64,000 nucleotides of DNA from Poriferisodalis sp965204195. GTDB taxonomy: Bacteria > Actinomycetota > Acidimicrobiia > Acidimicrobiales > Poriferisodalaceae. Positions within the stretch are counted from its first letter, which is position 1. The number at the start of each line of letters is the position of its first letter. The stretch covers positions 1,426,001 to 1,490,000 of the forward strand of contig NZ_OZ241975.1 in the NCBI RefSeq assembly GCF_965204195.1, in the 5' to 3' direction. A program made the position numbers and the translations under genes. The notes under the pieces were generated by a model. The model was given only the letters and a program-made list of their open reading frames with translations, was not told the DNA's origin and searched no databases. Below, piece after piece: positions 45,108 to 53,018 of the stretch.

Positions 45108-46373
45108 ATGGACGAGTTGCCGCGGCGCCTTGAGCCGGTCATTCGGCAGGCGCTGTCGAGCTTCCGGGTGGTGGTGGTCAGCGGTGCGCGCCAGGCGGGC
45201 AAGACCACGCTGGTGCGGCGGACGCTCGACGGTGCGGGCACGTTCGCCCGCTTGGACCACGAGGCGACCCTGCGGGCTGCCTTGGAAGACCCGGCGGGCT
45301 TCGCGGCGTTCGGGGACACCCCGCGGGCTATCGACGAGGTGCAGCGGGCGGGGGAGCCGCTGATACGCGCGATCAAGAGCATCGTCGACGACGACGCCGG
45401 CCGTGGGCAGTTCCTGCTCAACGGGTCGGCCGATTTTCTGACCGTGCCGAGCATCTCGGAGTCGCTGGCTGGGCGAGCGGCTCTGTTGGAGCTGTGGCCG
45501 TTCACCCAAGGCGAGCTTGGAGGGGCGCCGGACGGCTTTCTCGAAGCGGCGTTCGCCGACCCGGACCTGCTGCTCGATGCCGAGCCGTCATCGCTGGGCC
45601 TAGCGGACTACCTCGAGCGCATCTGCGCGGGCGGCTTCCCCGAACCGGCGCTGATGGCGCCGCGGATGCGCGGAGCGTGGTTTCGCGACTATGTGCGCAC
45701 CGTCACCCAGCGCGACATCAAGGATCTGACCGGCGCGCGCCGCGTGCGCGAACTGCCCAAGCTGCTCGCGCTGCTGGCTGCGCGCACATCAGGCGAACTG
45801 GTCACGGCGAGCCTGCTGCGCGCCAGCGACCTGGGCAGCCGGGACACCATGGAGGCCTATCTGGGCTACCTCCAGATGACCTACCTGGTGCTGCTCGTTC
45901 CCGCTTGGTCGCGCAACCTGTCGGCCAAAATCATCCGCCGGCCCAAGGCGCACCTCACCGACAGCGGGCTTGCCGCACACTTGCTCGGCCGCGACCCCCG
46001 CTCACTGGCCCGACCCACCGACACAGCGCGGGGACAGCTCCTCGAGTCGTTCGTCGTCAACGAATTGCATCGGCAGGCGTCTTGGCTCACCGACGAAGTG
46101 CGCCTGCACCACCTGCGCGAACGCGGCGGCCCTGAAGTGGACATCGTCGCCGAATCCCTCGACGGCCGATTCGTCGCTGTCGAGGTCAAGTCCGCCCCCC
46201 AAGCAGACCGTCACGACGCCCGACATCTCCTCTGGCTGCAGGACAAGGCCCCCGACGACTTCGTGTGCGGCGTGGTGCTGCACACCGGCGCACGCGCCTA
46301 CCGCCTCGACGACCGCATCCTCGCCCTGCCCGTCTCGCGCCTGTGGACGACCGACCGTCTCAGCGACACCTAG
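45108..46373 (+). CDS. AAA ATPase with DUF4143 and nuclease-like C-terminus
   Basis: A 421-residue protein of the AAA_14/DUF4143 family, common as solitary genes of unknown function. Walker A is SGARQAGKTTLVRR and Walker B is RAIDEVQRAGEPL; the sensor segment is FLLNGSADFL. The C-terminal part has a PD-(D/E)xK-like motif (EVDIVAESLDGRFVAVEVKSA). ATG 45108 is preferred (MDELPRRLEP), as family members begin with this motif; ATG 45072 is also in frame. Upstream is an AT-rich stretch (44985-45060) with the inverted repeat GCTAACAAAGTAGC, a likely promoter region. It is cargo of the island. Confidence 0.82.
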   Translation: MDELPRRLEPVIRQALSSFRVVVVSGARQAGKTTLVRRTLDGAGTFARLDHEATLRAALEDPAGFAAFGDTPRAIDEVQRAGEPLIRAIKSIVDDDAGRGQFLLNGSADFLTVPSISESLAGRAALLELWPFTQGELGGAPDGFLEAAFADPDLLLDAEPSSLGLADYLERICAGGFPEPALMAPRMRGAWFRDYVRTVTQRDIKDLTGARRVRELPKLLALLAARTSGELVTASLLRASDLGSRDTMEAYLGYLQMTYLVLLVPAWSRNLSAKIIRRPKAHLTDSGLAAHLLGRDPRSLARPTDTARGQLLESFVVNELHRQASWLTDEVRLHHLRERGGPEVDIVAESLDGRFVAVEVKSAPQADRHDARHLLWLQDKAPDDFVCGVVLHTGARAYRLDDRILALPVSRLWTTDRLSDT

Positions 46374-46502
46374 CCCCCCAGATTGCGCAAGCGTCCCAGG
46401 AAACACCAAACGCTGAATCAGACCCACGCCAGTCGGAAACCCACATCCCACCCGATATGAGTGCTACGTGGCGATAGCGTGCAGATTCATGGCAACTCAA
46501 CA

Positions 46503-46523
46503 CCGCGATAACTGAGGATTATC
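46503..46523 (+). repeat. 21-bp perfect inverted repeat, left end of cassette
   Basis: It begins CCGCGATAACTGAGG and ends ATTATC, 2 bp before the ATG of the membrane-protein gene. It contains the SD-like TGAGG. The reverse complement is at 48082-48102, directly before the start of the convergent methyltransferase gene. Flanking bases are not similar. Confidence 0.85.
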
Positions 46524-46525
46524 AG

Positions 46526-47314
46526 ATGGATCTTGCAATCGGCGGCATACGTCGGCTCTATAAGTTCCCGTTCATTCCGGAGTTCTCATCGCTAGCGTTG
46601 CTGATGGTGGGACTCCTCACCGATTTCTTCGGTATCGCCGAGGACAAGCTGTATAGCGTTGTACTGACATCATTGACTGCCATTTTCGTCCTTCTAGTTG
46701 GACATACGATTTCAAGTAGAGTTCAACTAGCTGCTGCAACGGGACTCTCCGATCGCTTGAGTGAGGCGATCAAGAACTACCTGCATGTAACGCGTGTCGG
46801 AAGCGCAACGCAAGCTCTTGAGTACATAACTAGCCGATTGCCGAGCCTGTCGGAAGTTCGTGGCACGATGCTCAATTACGAGGGCGAGGGCGAGACGGCC
46901 GACGACAGGCTCTATGACTCGCCGCAATACGCCGACTTCGAATCTGCTATTGCGCCGGCTACGGCGCGCGGACTCCGCTGGCGCGATATCGGCGACCCAG
47001 ACACAGCGAAGCGCCTTCGCAGAATACTGACCACTGCTGATGCGCAGGCGGGAAAGCGACACGGCCACAAGTATCGGTATCGGGTGATCAAGTCCGATCT
47101 GCCTCAAATGAACTTCAGTATCCTGACTTTCGAGAACGGTGATGTTGAGTTGCTGTTTAACTGGGACTATCGTGACATTGGTCAAGACCCCAAGGTATTG
47201 CTCTCTCGTGACGAAGTTATTGTCAAACTGTTTTCGATGCACTTCGAGCTGTTATGGCGCAAAGCGAGCCCAGATCACGACATCAGCGCGACAAGTTCAA
47301 CTTCGCACATATAG
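46526..47314 (+). CDS. Membrane protein of unknown function (two TM helices and cytoplasmic domain)
   Basis: A 262-residue protein. Two N-terminal hydrophobic segments, FSSLALLMVGLLTDFFG and SVVLTSLTAIFVLLVG, are followed by a helical linker and a soluble domain (YRVIKSDLPQMNFSILTFENGDVELLFNWDYRD). I do not recognise the family. The ATG comes 2 bp after the left inverted repeat, whose TGAGG can serve as RBS. Its 3' end overlaps the convergent methyltransferase gene by 40 bp. AT-richer than the surroundings, which suggests transfer. A sensor or effector role is possible but unproven. Confidence 0.62.
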   Translation: MDLAIGGIRRLYKFPFIPEFSSLALLMVGLLTDFFGIAEDKLYSVVLTSLTAIFVLLVGHTISSRVQLAAATGLSDRLSEAIKNYLHVTRVGSATQALEYITSRLPSLSEVRGTMLNYEGEGETADDRLYDSPQYADFESAIAPATARGLRWRDIGDPDTAKRLRRILTTADAQAGKRHGHKYRYRVIKSDLPQMNFSILTFENGDVELLFNWDYRDIGQDPKVLLSRDEVIVKLFSMHFELLWRKASPDHDISATSSTSHI

Positions 47315-48081
47315 GCAGGCGAGTTCCCTGAGATAGCAGCCTCACGCTGCCGCCAGAGGGTGAGTTCGCGCTGTAGATCCTCTGAAATGTGGTCGTGCAA
47401 CCAGTCGAGACTCAATTCGTAGTACTCGGCCTCGGCATCCGAAAATGGGGCCAGCCGCCAATACAGTTCGAATTCGACGCTCTTGTTGGCAAAGGGACTC
47501 TCGTGGATGGCTCGTAACGTACGGTCCATGGAGTAATGATCGAACTGTCCGCTTGCCATTAGTGAGGCCCGAAGGGCATTCTCCAGAGAAGAGCGTTGTG
47601 ATTCCGCCATGGGCCCGTACCTTATGGTCGCTCCATCGTATTGCCGGATCGCCAGCAAGGCTGACGGACTTTGGTGCCGGATACTACTCAACAACTCCAA
47701 CGGGCCGGCGACAAACGATGCCATGTTGAACAAGAGAATCAGGTCTGCGTCTGGAATGCAATCGAGCTGGGCCACGAAGTCACAGTGAACTGTGCGCGTC
47801 TGTCGATTCCATTTCAGCGACCTCTCGTGGACCCTTGCCAGCGAGTCTTTATCAGAGTCCACACCGACTAATTCACAGTCTTCAGGCAGCACTTTGTTGA
47901 GGCTCGACAGCCAATCTCCGGCGCCGCAACCGAGGTCGACAACACGCTTGGGGCGATATGCGGCCAGTCGCCGCGCGAATGCTGCCCGTTCTTGCTCCTT
48001 GGCGAGATGATGCACCTTGAGCCAGTGAGGATCGCTCAGGGGTCGCCCCGTGCTGTTCCGCCATGCACGATCGGAAGCCAC
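47275..48081 (-). CDS. Class I SAM-dependent methyltransferase, substrate unknown
   Basis: A 268-residue protein. The SAM motif is KRVVDLGCGAGDWL, with the acidic residue in LVGVDSDKDSL and motif-like HCDFVAQLDCIPDADLILLFN. The C-terminal part (YWRLAPFSDAEAEYYELSLDWL) has no clear family. The GTG at 48081 directly follows the right inverted repeat, which carries the SD TGAGG and the xerC stop, so in the present orientation it is probably co-transcribed with xerC. It is convergent with, and overlaps, the membrane-protein gene. AT-richer than neighbours. Confidence 0.75.
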   Translation of the reverse strand: MASDRAWRNSTGRPLSDPHWLKVHHLAKEQERAAFARRLAAYRPKRVVDLGCGAGDWLSSLNKVLPEDCELVGVDSDKDSLARVHERSLKWNRQTRTVHCDFVAQLDCIPDADLILLFNMASFVAGPLELLSSIRHQSPSALLAIRQYDGATIRYGPMAESQRSSLENALRASLMASGQFDHYSMDRTLRAIHESPFANKSVEFELYWRLAPFSDAEAEYYELSLDWLHDHISEDLQRELTLWRQREAAISGNSPAYMCEVELVALMS

Positions 48082-48102
48082 GATAATCCTCAGTTATCGC
48101 GG
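48082..48102 (-). repeat. 21-bp perfect inverted repeat, right end of cassette
   Basis: Reverse complement of 46503-46523. It contains the TAA stop of the recombinase gene (CCGCGATAA) and an SD (TGAGG) for the methyltransferase gene. Together the two copies bracket a 1.6-kb segment with two convergent genes. Confidence 0.85.
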
Positions 48103-49023
48103 CATTTGGATGCTTCCGACGACATCTGCTCGACAGACGGCACGTTGGAGGGATACGTCCGAGACGTGGGTGTAGACCTCGGTGGTGGCGATGCTGGCGT
48201 GGCCGAGGAGGCGTTGGACGAGGCGTATGTCAACTCCGGCGTCGAGCAGGTGGGTGGCGCAGGTGTGGCGCAGCATGTGGGGTGAGACTGTTCGCTCGAT
48301 TCCTGCGTTGCGGGCTGCGCGGCTGATTCGGTCGCGCAGCGCGGCAGTGGTGAGTCTGCGGCCGGCCCGGTCGACCAGTAGCGGTTCGCAGATGCGGGCA
48401 CCGCGCTCGGTTAGATAGCTGTCGAGACTTGCCTGGACGCGGCCCGGAGGCAGGTAGACCACACGTTCGCGGCGCCCCTTGCCGAGCACGCGGATCGATC
48501 CCAGCGCGGGATCGACGCTGCCGATGGTGAGCGAGACGAGTTCGCCTCCTCGCATGCCGGTAGCCACCATCAGCGCCGCTGCGAGATAAGTGGTGGCGGC
48601 GGGGCTGCGCCAACCGTCGGCCCGTCGGCGGGAGCGCATGCTCTGGGCCTCGAGATGATTCAGCAGCACGGACGTGTCGTGTCGTGACAGTGCCTTGGGC
48701 AGCGTGCGTTCTCGGGCGGGCTTGATCTTGCAGCCGTCGGCCGGGTTGGTGCCGAGCCATCCTTCAGCGGCCAGCCATGAACACAGCTTGCGCACCCCGG
48801 CGATGCGTCGCCGAGCCGAGCTGCGCTTGATGCCGCATGTCAGCAGGTGTTGCGCGAAGCGGTTGAGCGCGTCCGGGTTGAGGTCGGTTGCCGACGCGCC
48901 GGGACCCAGAAATCGGTCGAGGGCGCGCACGTCAGCCACGTACGCCCGGACGCTGTGGGGCGACAGGTCGTCGCCTGAGCGCAGCGTCTCGGCGAAGCCG
49001 GGAATCGCATCTTGCAACCGCAT
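48094..49023 (-). CDS. Tyrosine recombinase (XerC/D-like integrase)
   Basis: A 309-residue site-specific recombinase. The N-terminal SAM-like DNA-binding domain begins LSPHSVRAYVADVRALDRFLG. Catalytic residues are Arg in GMRGGELVSL, Lys in KGRRERVVYLP, HxxR in HMLRHTCATHLL, His in LGHASIATTEVY, and Tyr in EVYTHVSD. It lies at one end of the direct-repeat-bounded island, and its stop codon lies inside the 21-bp inverted repeat. It could therefore drive island integration at hisG, or inversion of the cassette, or both. A housekeeping XerC or XerD role is less likely given this location. Confidence 0.85.
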   Translation of the reverse strand: MRLQDAIPGFAETLRSGDDLSPHSVRAYVADVRALDRFLGPGASATDLNPDALNRFAQHLLTCGIKRSSARRRIAGVRKLCSWLAAEGWLGTNPADGCKIKPARERTLPKALSRHDTSVLLNHLEAQSMRSRRRADGWRSPAATTYLAAALMVATGMRGGELVSLTIGSVDPALGSIRVLGKGRRERVVYLPPGRVQASLDSYLTERGARICEPLLVDRAGRRLTTAALRDRISRAARNAGIERTVSPHMLRHTCATHLLDAGVDIRLVQRLLGHASIATTEVYTHVSDVSLQRAVCRADVVGSIQMPR

Positions 49024-49108
49024 GGAGTACCTCCTGTCAACGGGCGCAGGACTCCAGCAGCGACGCGAGGCCAGATCAAACGCGGGACTGTCGGGCGCTC
49101 TTCCGCCT

Positions 49109-49226
49109 GCAAGCTGGACAAGCTCGCATCTTGAGGCCGCCCCGCGGGAGCAGGGAGCGTGCTCAGGGGACGATTTTGGAGATCGGCATCTCGACGATGT
49201 CGGTTGCGCCGCGTTCGATCAGTTCG
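49109..49226 (+). repeat. Island direct repeat, right (functional hisG 3' end)
   Basis: About 118 bp, roughly 90% identical to 44840-44958. It includes the end of the intact hisG gene and the same KLDKLAS-stop fragment of the coiled-coil gene. The small divergence between the two copies suggests that one came with the island and replaced the host end. Confidence 0.72.
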
Positions 49227-50038
49227 GGGATGAGCACGTTGATCGTCTGCTTCGGGGCCACCGTCTCGACCGCGTAGGCCTCGCCGCCCCACAGCTCGTT
49301 CACGGTCGGGGCCTTCATCGACGGCAGCACATCCACCACAGCGTCGAGGTGCTCACGGCCGACGTTCAGTTTCACCAGCACCTTGCCGCGCGCATCCAGC
49401 ACACCGTCGAGCAGCGTCTTGATCTGCGTCATCGCTCGCCGCTTGTCCGGGTCGGCGTAGGCAGCCTGGTTGGTGAAGATCTCGGTGTAACTCGTGAGGA
49501 TCTCGTCGATGATCCGCAGGCCCGCAGCGTGCAGGGCCCGGCCGGTCTCGGTGAGGTCGACCACGGCGTCGACGATCTCGGGAGCCTTTGCTTCGGTAGC
49601 GCCATAGCTCAGTCGTACGTCCGCATCCACACCACGTTCAGCGAAGAACCGTCGGGTCAACTCGGGATACTCGCTCGACACCCGTACCCCGTCTGGCAGG
49701 TCGGTGAGCGCCTGAAACTTGCTGTCGTCGGGCACCGCCACCACGATGCGCACCGGCCGTGAAGTGGCCTTCGAGTAACGCAGCTCGCCGAGCGAAACCA
49801 CGTCGCTGTTTGTTTCCTCGATCCAGTCGCGCCCGGCGATGCCCAAGTCGAACAGCCCGTCAGCGACATAGGACGGGATCTCCTGGGGTCGCAGGATGCG
49901 CACGTCGTCGATGCGCGGGTCGTCGATGCTGGCGCGGTAGTCCACCGTCGAGCCCCGCCGCACCGGCAGGTCCGCATCTTCAAACAGCTGCAGGGTCGCC
50001 GCCTCCAGCGAGCCTTTGGGGAGCACGAGCTTGAGCAC
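49163..50038 (-). CDS. hisG: ATP phosphoribosyltransferase, long form
   Basis: A 291-residue enzyme that joins ATP and PRPP in the first step of histidine synthesis. Motifs: LKLVLPKGSLEAATLQLF at the start, DLGIAGRDWIEE, PEIVDAVVDLTETGRALHAAGLRI (PRPP region), and a C-terminal regulatory domain ending ELIERGATDIVEMPISKIVP. GTG 50038 gives the family-typical N-terminus; the frame is open further up but is not protein-like. Long-form HisG proteins are feedback-inhibited by histidine through the C-terminal domain. The 3' end is the probable attachment site of the island. No other his genes are adjacent. Confidence 0.92.
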   Translation of the reverse strand: MLKLVLPKGSLEAATLQLFEDADLPVRRGSTVDYRASIDDPRIDDVRILRPQEIPSYVADGLFDLGIAGRDWIEETNSDVVSLGELRYSKATSRPVRIVVAVPDDSKFQALTDLPDGVRVSSEYPELTRRFFAERGVDADVRLSYGATEAKAPEIVDAVVDLTETGRALHAAGLRIIDEILTSYTEIFTNQAAYADPDKRRAMTQIKTLLDGVLDARGKVLVKLNVGREHLDAVVDVLPSMKAPTVNELWGGEAYAVETVAPKQTINVLIPELIERGATDIVEMPISKIVP

Positions 50039-50143
50039 GGGCGGTAACGGTACCCGCGGCGGTTCACTGCGCCCTGCTGATTTTTCTCGCGCCTGATGGC
50101 AACCCGCCCGAGCCCCGAGGCCGCGGTGCCCCAAGCGCCGCGT

Positions 50144-50623
50144 CTATTCGGCTGTGGTCTGGCGCTTGTGGATCTCGACGTAGGCGAGGCGGATCTGCTG
50201 CAGCGCGCCTTGCAGCGTGTCGCCGGCCGGCAGCTGGTCGGCGAGGTTGTCCACCAGCAGGCCCAGCGCGTCGATTGGGAGCCGTGCCTCGGCAAGATCA
50301 GGAGGGTCACGCCGCAGATGCAATGCCGCCAGCTCGAACAGCCCCATCATGTGGTTCTGCACGATCTCGGCCGCGGGTACCGAGACGAGCTGTTCCTGGG
50401 CCTCGCGCAGCTGCTCCTGCATCGCGGCCAGCTCTTCAGGATCGAACGGCTCGCCAGTGCGCGGATCGATCGGGAGCCCGGTCTCGGGGTCGATGTCGAG
50501 TTCGCCGGCAAAGGCTCCGCCCTCTCCTTCGTCGTCGGCCGGGGAAGTGGGCGCGCTCATTGGCTCCTCGGCGCTCTCGCGAGGTACCCGGTGCTCACCC
50601 TCGGGTGTCCACAACGTGCTCAT
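50144..50623 (-). CDS. DUF1844 family protein
   Basis: A 159-residue protein. It begins MSTLWTPEGEHRVPR, followed by an acidic linker and GELDIDPETGLPIDPRTGEPFD. The C-terminal part (EIVQNHMMGLFELAALHLRRDP...ARLPIDALGLLVDNLADQL) is the DUF1844 helical domain, which is often encoded beside infC in actinobacteria. It is divergent from infC here. Function unknown. Start at 50623 rather than 50629 fits the family. Confidence 0.8.
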   Translation of the reverse strand: MSTLWTPEGEHRVPRESAEEPMSAPTSPADDEGEGGAFAGELDIDPETGLPIDPRTGEPFDPEELAAMQEQLREAQEQLVSVPAAEIVQNHMMGLFELAALHLRRDPPDLAEARLPIDALGLLVDNLADQLPAGDTLQGALQQIRLAYVEIHKRQTTAE

Positions 50624-50760
50624 CGGCAAACTTCCCCGCTCGTGCGGCTGTGCTGGCTCTCCCCAGCGCTGTTACCCTACGGCCCCTACAACAGGAACAA
50701 GCGGGGTCTGACCCCCACCGGACCGCCCGAGGGCGCGTTCTGGTACCGGGCTCGCACAGG

Positions 50761-51369
50761 ATGCCGCGTGGACGAGGAGCGTCCTTTGGACAAGCGAGTA
50801 CGGCCATAGCACGCGCAAGTGACGGTGACGCCCGGATCAACGAGGACATCAGGGTCCGCGAGGTCCGCTTGGTCGCACCCGACGGCGAGCAGATCGGCAT
50901 CAAGTCGGTTCCCGAAGCGCTGCAAATCGCCCGCAACATGGACTTGGACCTCGTCGAGGTGGCGCCCAACGCCGCCCCGCCGGTCTGCCGGATCATGGAT
51001 TACGGCAAGTACAAGTACGAGGCGGCCCAGCGGGCGAAGGAATCGCGACGCAAGGCGACTCATGCCGGGCTGAAGGAGATGAAGTACCGGCCCAAGATCG
51101 GCACCGGCGACTTCGGCACCAAGACGGCCAAGGTCTGCAAGTTCCTCGAGGACGGCCACAAGGTCAAGGTCACCGTCATGTTCCGGGGACGTGAGGTCTT
51201 CCATCCCGAACTCGGCGGCCAGATCCTCGAACGGGTTGCCGAGGCGGTTGCCGATGTCGGCAAGGTCGACCAGTTTCCCCGCCTCGACGGGCGCAACATG
51301 ACCATGTTGCTGAGCCCCGACCGCGTTTCACGCCAGCGTCGCAAAGCCGCAGATCCGCCCAACGACTAA
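50761..51369 (+). CDS. infC: Translation initiation factor IF-3
   Basis: A 202-residue factor that prevents premature 50S joining and checks the start codon. The conserved N-domain is RINEDIRVREVRLVAPDGEQIGI, the linker is MDYGKYKYEAAQRAKESRR, and the C-domain is KEMKYRPKIGTGDF...GHKVKVTVMFRGREVFHPELG. ATG 50761 is the nearest standard start, giving about 25 residues before the conserved part. An ATA at 50806 is also in frame; infC genes often use rare starts (AUU/AUA) for autoregulation. It leads the infC-rpmI-rplT operon. Confidence 0.92.
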   Translation: MPRGRGASFGQASTAIARASDGDARINEDIRVREVRLVAPDGEQIGIKSVPEALQIARNMDLDLVEVAPNAAPPVCRIMDYGKYKYEAAQRAKESRRKATHAGLKEMKYRPKIGTGDFGTKTAKVCKFLEDGHKVKVTVMFRGREVFHPELGGQILERVAEAVADVGKVDQFPRLDGRNMTMLLSPDRVSRQRRKAADPPND

Positions 51370-51521
51370 CGCACGGCAATACGGGGACGCGGCAATTCGG
51401 GCGTCGCGTGCGGCCCGAGGGGCTGCGTCTGCCGTGCCGCCCGAGACCACACCGACAACCCGGCAATTTCAGATGTGTCGGGCCACACAGATCGAGTCAC
51501 CACTAGCAAGGCAGCAACACC

Positions 51522-51716
51522 ATGCCCAAGATGAAATCCCACAGCGGTGCCAAGAAGCGCTTCAAGACCACCGGCTCGGGCAAGCTCGTGCGCCGCAAGC
51601 GCATGCGGAATCACCTGTTGGAGAAGAAGTCGTCGGCGCGCAAGCGACGCTTGGCACTCGAAGGCGAAGTGTCGGCGGCAGACGCCAAGCGGGTCAACCG
51701 GATGCTCGGCCGCTGA
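51522..51716 (+). CDS. rpmI: Ribosomal protein bL35
   Basis: A 64-residue basic protein, MPKMKSHSGAKKRFKTTGSG at the start and KRVNRMLG at the end; all typical of L35. It lies in the usual order between infC and rplT, with 152 bp upstream. Confidence 0.96.
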   Translation: MPKMKSHSGAKKRFKTTGSGKLVRRKRMRNHLLEKKSSARKRRLALEGEVSAADAKRVNRMLGR

Positions 51717-51794
51717 GCAGAAGCTTCGCAGACCCGATTCGCAGACGAATCATCCGCGGACACACGATCCGCAGACAAGCAAGGACAGATCAAC

Positions 51795-52163
51795 GTGGCA
51801 CGAGTCAAGCGATCCGTAGCCAGCCGCACCCGTCGCAAGGCGACGCTCGGCAAGGCGAAGGGCTACTACGGCAACAAGAGCAGGTCATTTCGGGCCGCCA
51901 ATGAGCAGGTCATGCACAGCGGGCAATACGCGTTCCGCGACCGCAGGGCCCGCAAGGGCGAGTTCCGGCGCCTCTGGATCCAGCGCATCAACGCTGCTGC
52001 CCGCCAGAACGGCACCACCTACAGCCGCCTCATCCATGGGCTGGATGTTGCGGGCGTCGCCGTCGACCGCAAGAACCTGGCAGATCTCGCCGTGAGCGAT
52101 CCCGCAGCATTCGCTGCGATCGCTGAGCGCGCCGAGGCCGCCCTGACTGAAGCAGCAGCCTGA
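51795..52163 (+). CDS. rplT: Ribosomal protein bL20
   Basis: A 122-residue protein, MARVKRSVASRTRRKATLGK, then KGYYGNKSRSFRAANEQVM and FRRLWIQRINAAARQNGTTYS; typical of L20. It follows rpmI. In many bacteria L20 represses its own operon through the leader; no such structure was identified here. Confidence 0.96.
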   Translation: MARVKRSVASRTRRKATLGKAKGYYGNKSRSFRAANEQVMHSGQYAFRDRRARKGEFRRLWIQRINAAARQNGTTYSRLIHGLDVAGVAVDRKNLADLAVSDPAAFAAIAERAEAALTEAAA

Positions 52164-52207
52164 GCGCACCGCCCTCAAAAGCAGCGCTGGCGCGGCTGTC
52201 GCGGCTG

Positions 52208-52984
52208 GTGCGCGACCGGCGCCAGCGGGATGCCTCTGGCCTGGCTGTCGTGGAAGGGCCTCGGGCGGTGGACGGAGCGCTGGCCAGCGGGGCAACGCTC
52301 GAAGCTGTGTTCGTCCGCCCGGAGTTCGTCGGCCGCTACGCGCCGGAAGGTGCGCCCGATGATCATCCCGATGCCCTGCGCTTGGGCGCCGGTTACCGGC
52401 AGCGGATCGGAGCGATCCATTCGGTGCCCGCAGACGTGCTCGACCCGCTCGCCGATGCCATGAATCCCCAAGGTGTGCTTGCCATAGCGCGCTTCGCCGA
52501 CGCACCTCTCGATGAGGCGGCGACTGCAGAGCGGGTAGTTGTGCTCGAAGCAGTCCGTGACCCTGGCAACGCTGGCGCCGTCGTGCGAAGCGCTGTCGCT
52601 GCCGGGTTCGGCGCGGTCATCACCACGCACGGTTCGACCGATCTGTGGAGCCCGAAAGCGCTGCGCGGTGCAGCGGGGCTCACGTTTGGGCCGCTGGTGT
52701 GCCGCGGGCACTCGACCGCCGAGGTGCTCAGCGCGCTGTCCGATGCCGGCCACGTGCGCGTGCGAGCGACGCCCGACGGCGACGTCGGTGTGGACCGGCT
52801 GCCGAGCGCTGAACGGATGACGCTCGTGGTGGGCAACGAGGCACATGGGCCGTCGGCTGAGGCGGTCGGCGGCACCGACGTGGCTGTCTCCATTCCCATG
52901 CAACGCCCGGTTGACTCGCTCAACGTTGCCGTGGCCGCTGCCGTGCTGATGTACACGATGAGAGAAGCGGCCGGTAATTCCTGA
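52208..52984 (+). CDS. SpoU/TrmH-family RNA 2'-O-methyltransferase
   Basis: A 258-residue knotted (SPOUT) methyltransferase. The family motifs are VVVLEAVRDPGNAGAVVRSAVAAGF (motif 1), TLVVGNEAHGPSAEAV (motif 2) and VSIPMQRPVDSLNVAVAAAVLMY (motif 3). The N-terminal substrate domain has SGLAVVEGPRAVDGALA. The GTG at 52208 cuts the usual N-terminal helix; in-frame residues upstream (SKAALARLSRLVRDRRQ) look genuine, so the start may be a CTG at 52160 overlapping the rplT stop. Its position in the rplT-pheS operon suggests rRNA or tRNA as substrate. Confidence 0.88.
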   Translation: MRDRRQRDASGLAVVEGPRAVDGALASGATLEAVFVRPEFVGRYAPEGAPDDHPDALRLGAGYRQRIGAIHSVPADVLDPLADAMNPQGVLAIARFADAPLDEAATAERVVVLEAVRDPGNAGAVVRSAVAAGFGAVITTHGSTDLWSPKALRGAAGLTFGPLVCRGHSTAEVLSALSDAGHVRVRATPDGDVGVDRLPSAERMTLVVGNEAHGPSAEAVGGTDVAVSIPMQRPVDSLNVAVAAAVLMYTMREAAGNS

Positions 52985-53018
52985 CCATTCGGCCCGGTTG
53001 CGTCGTACCCTGCCTGCC

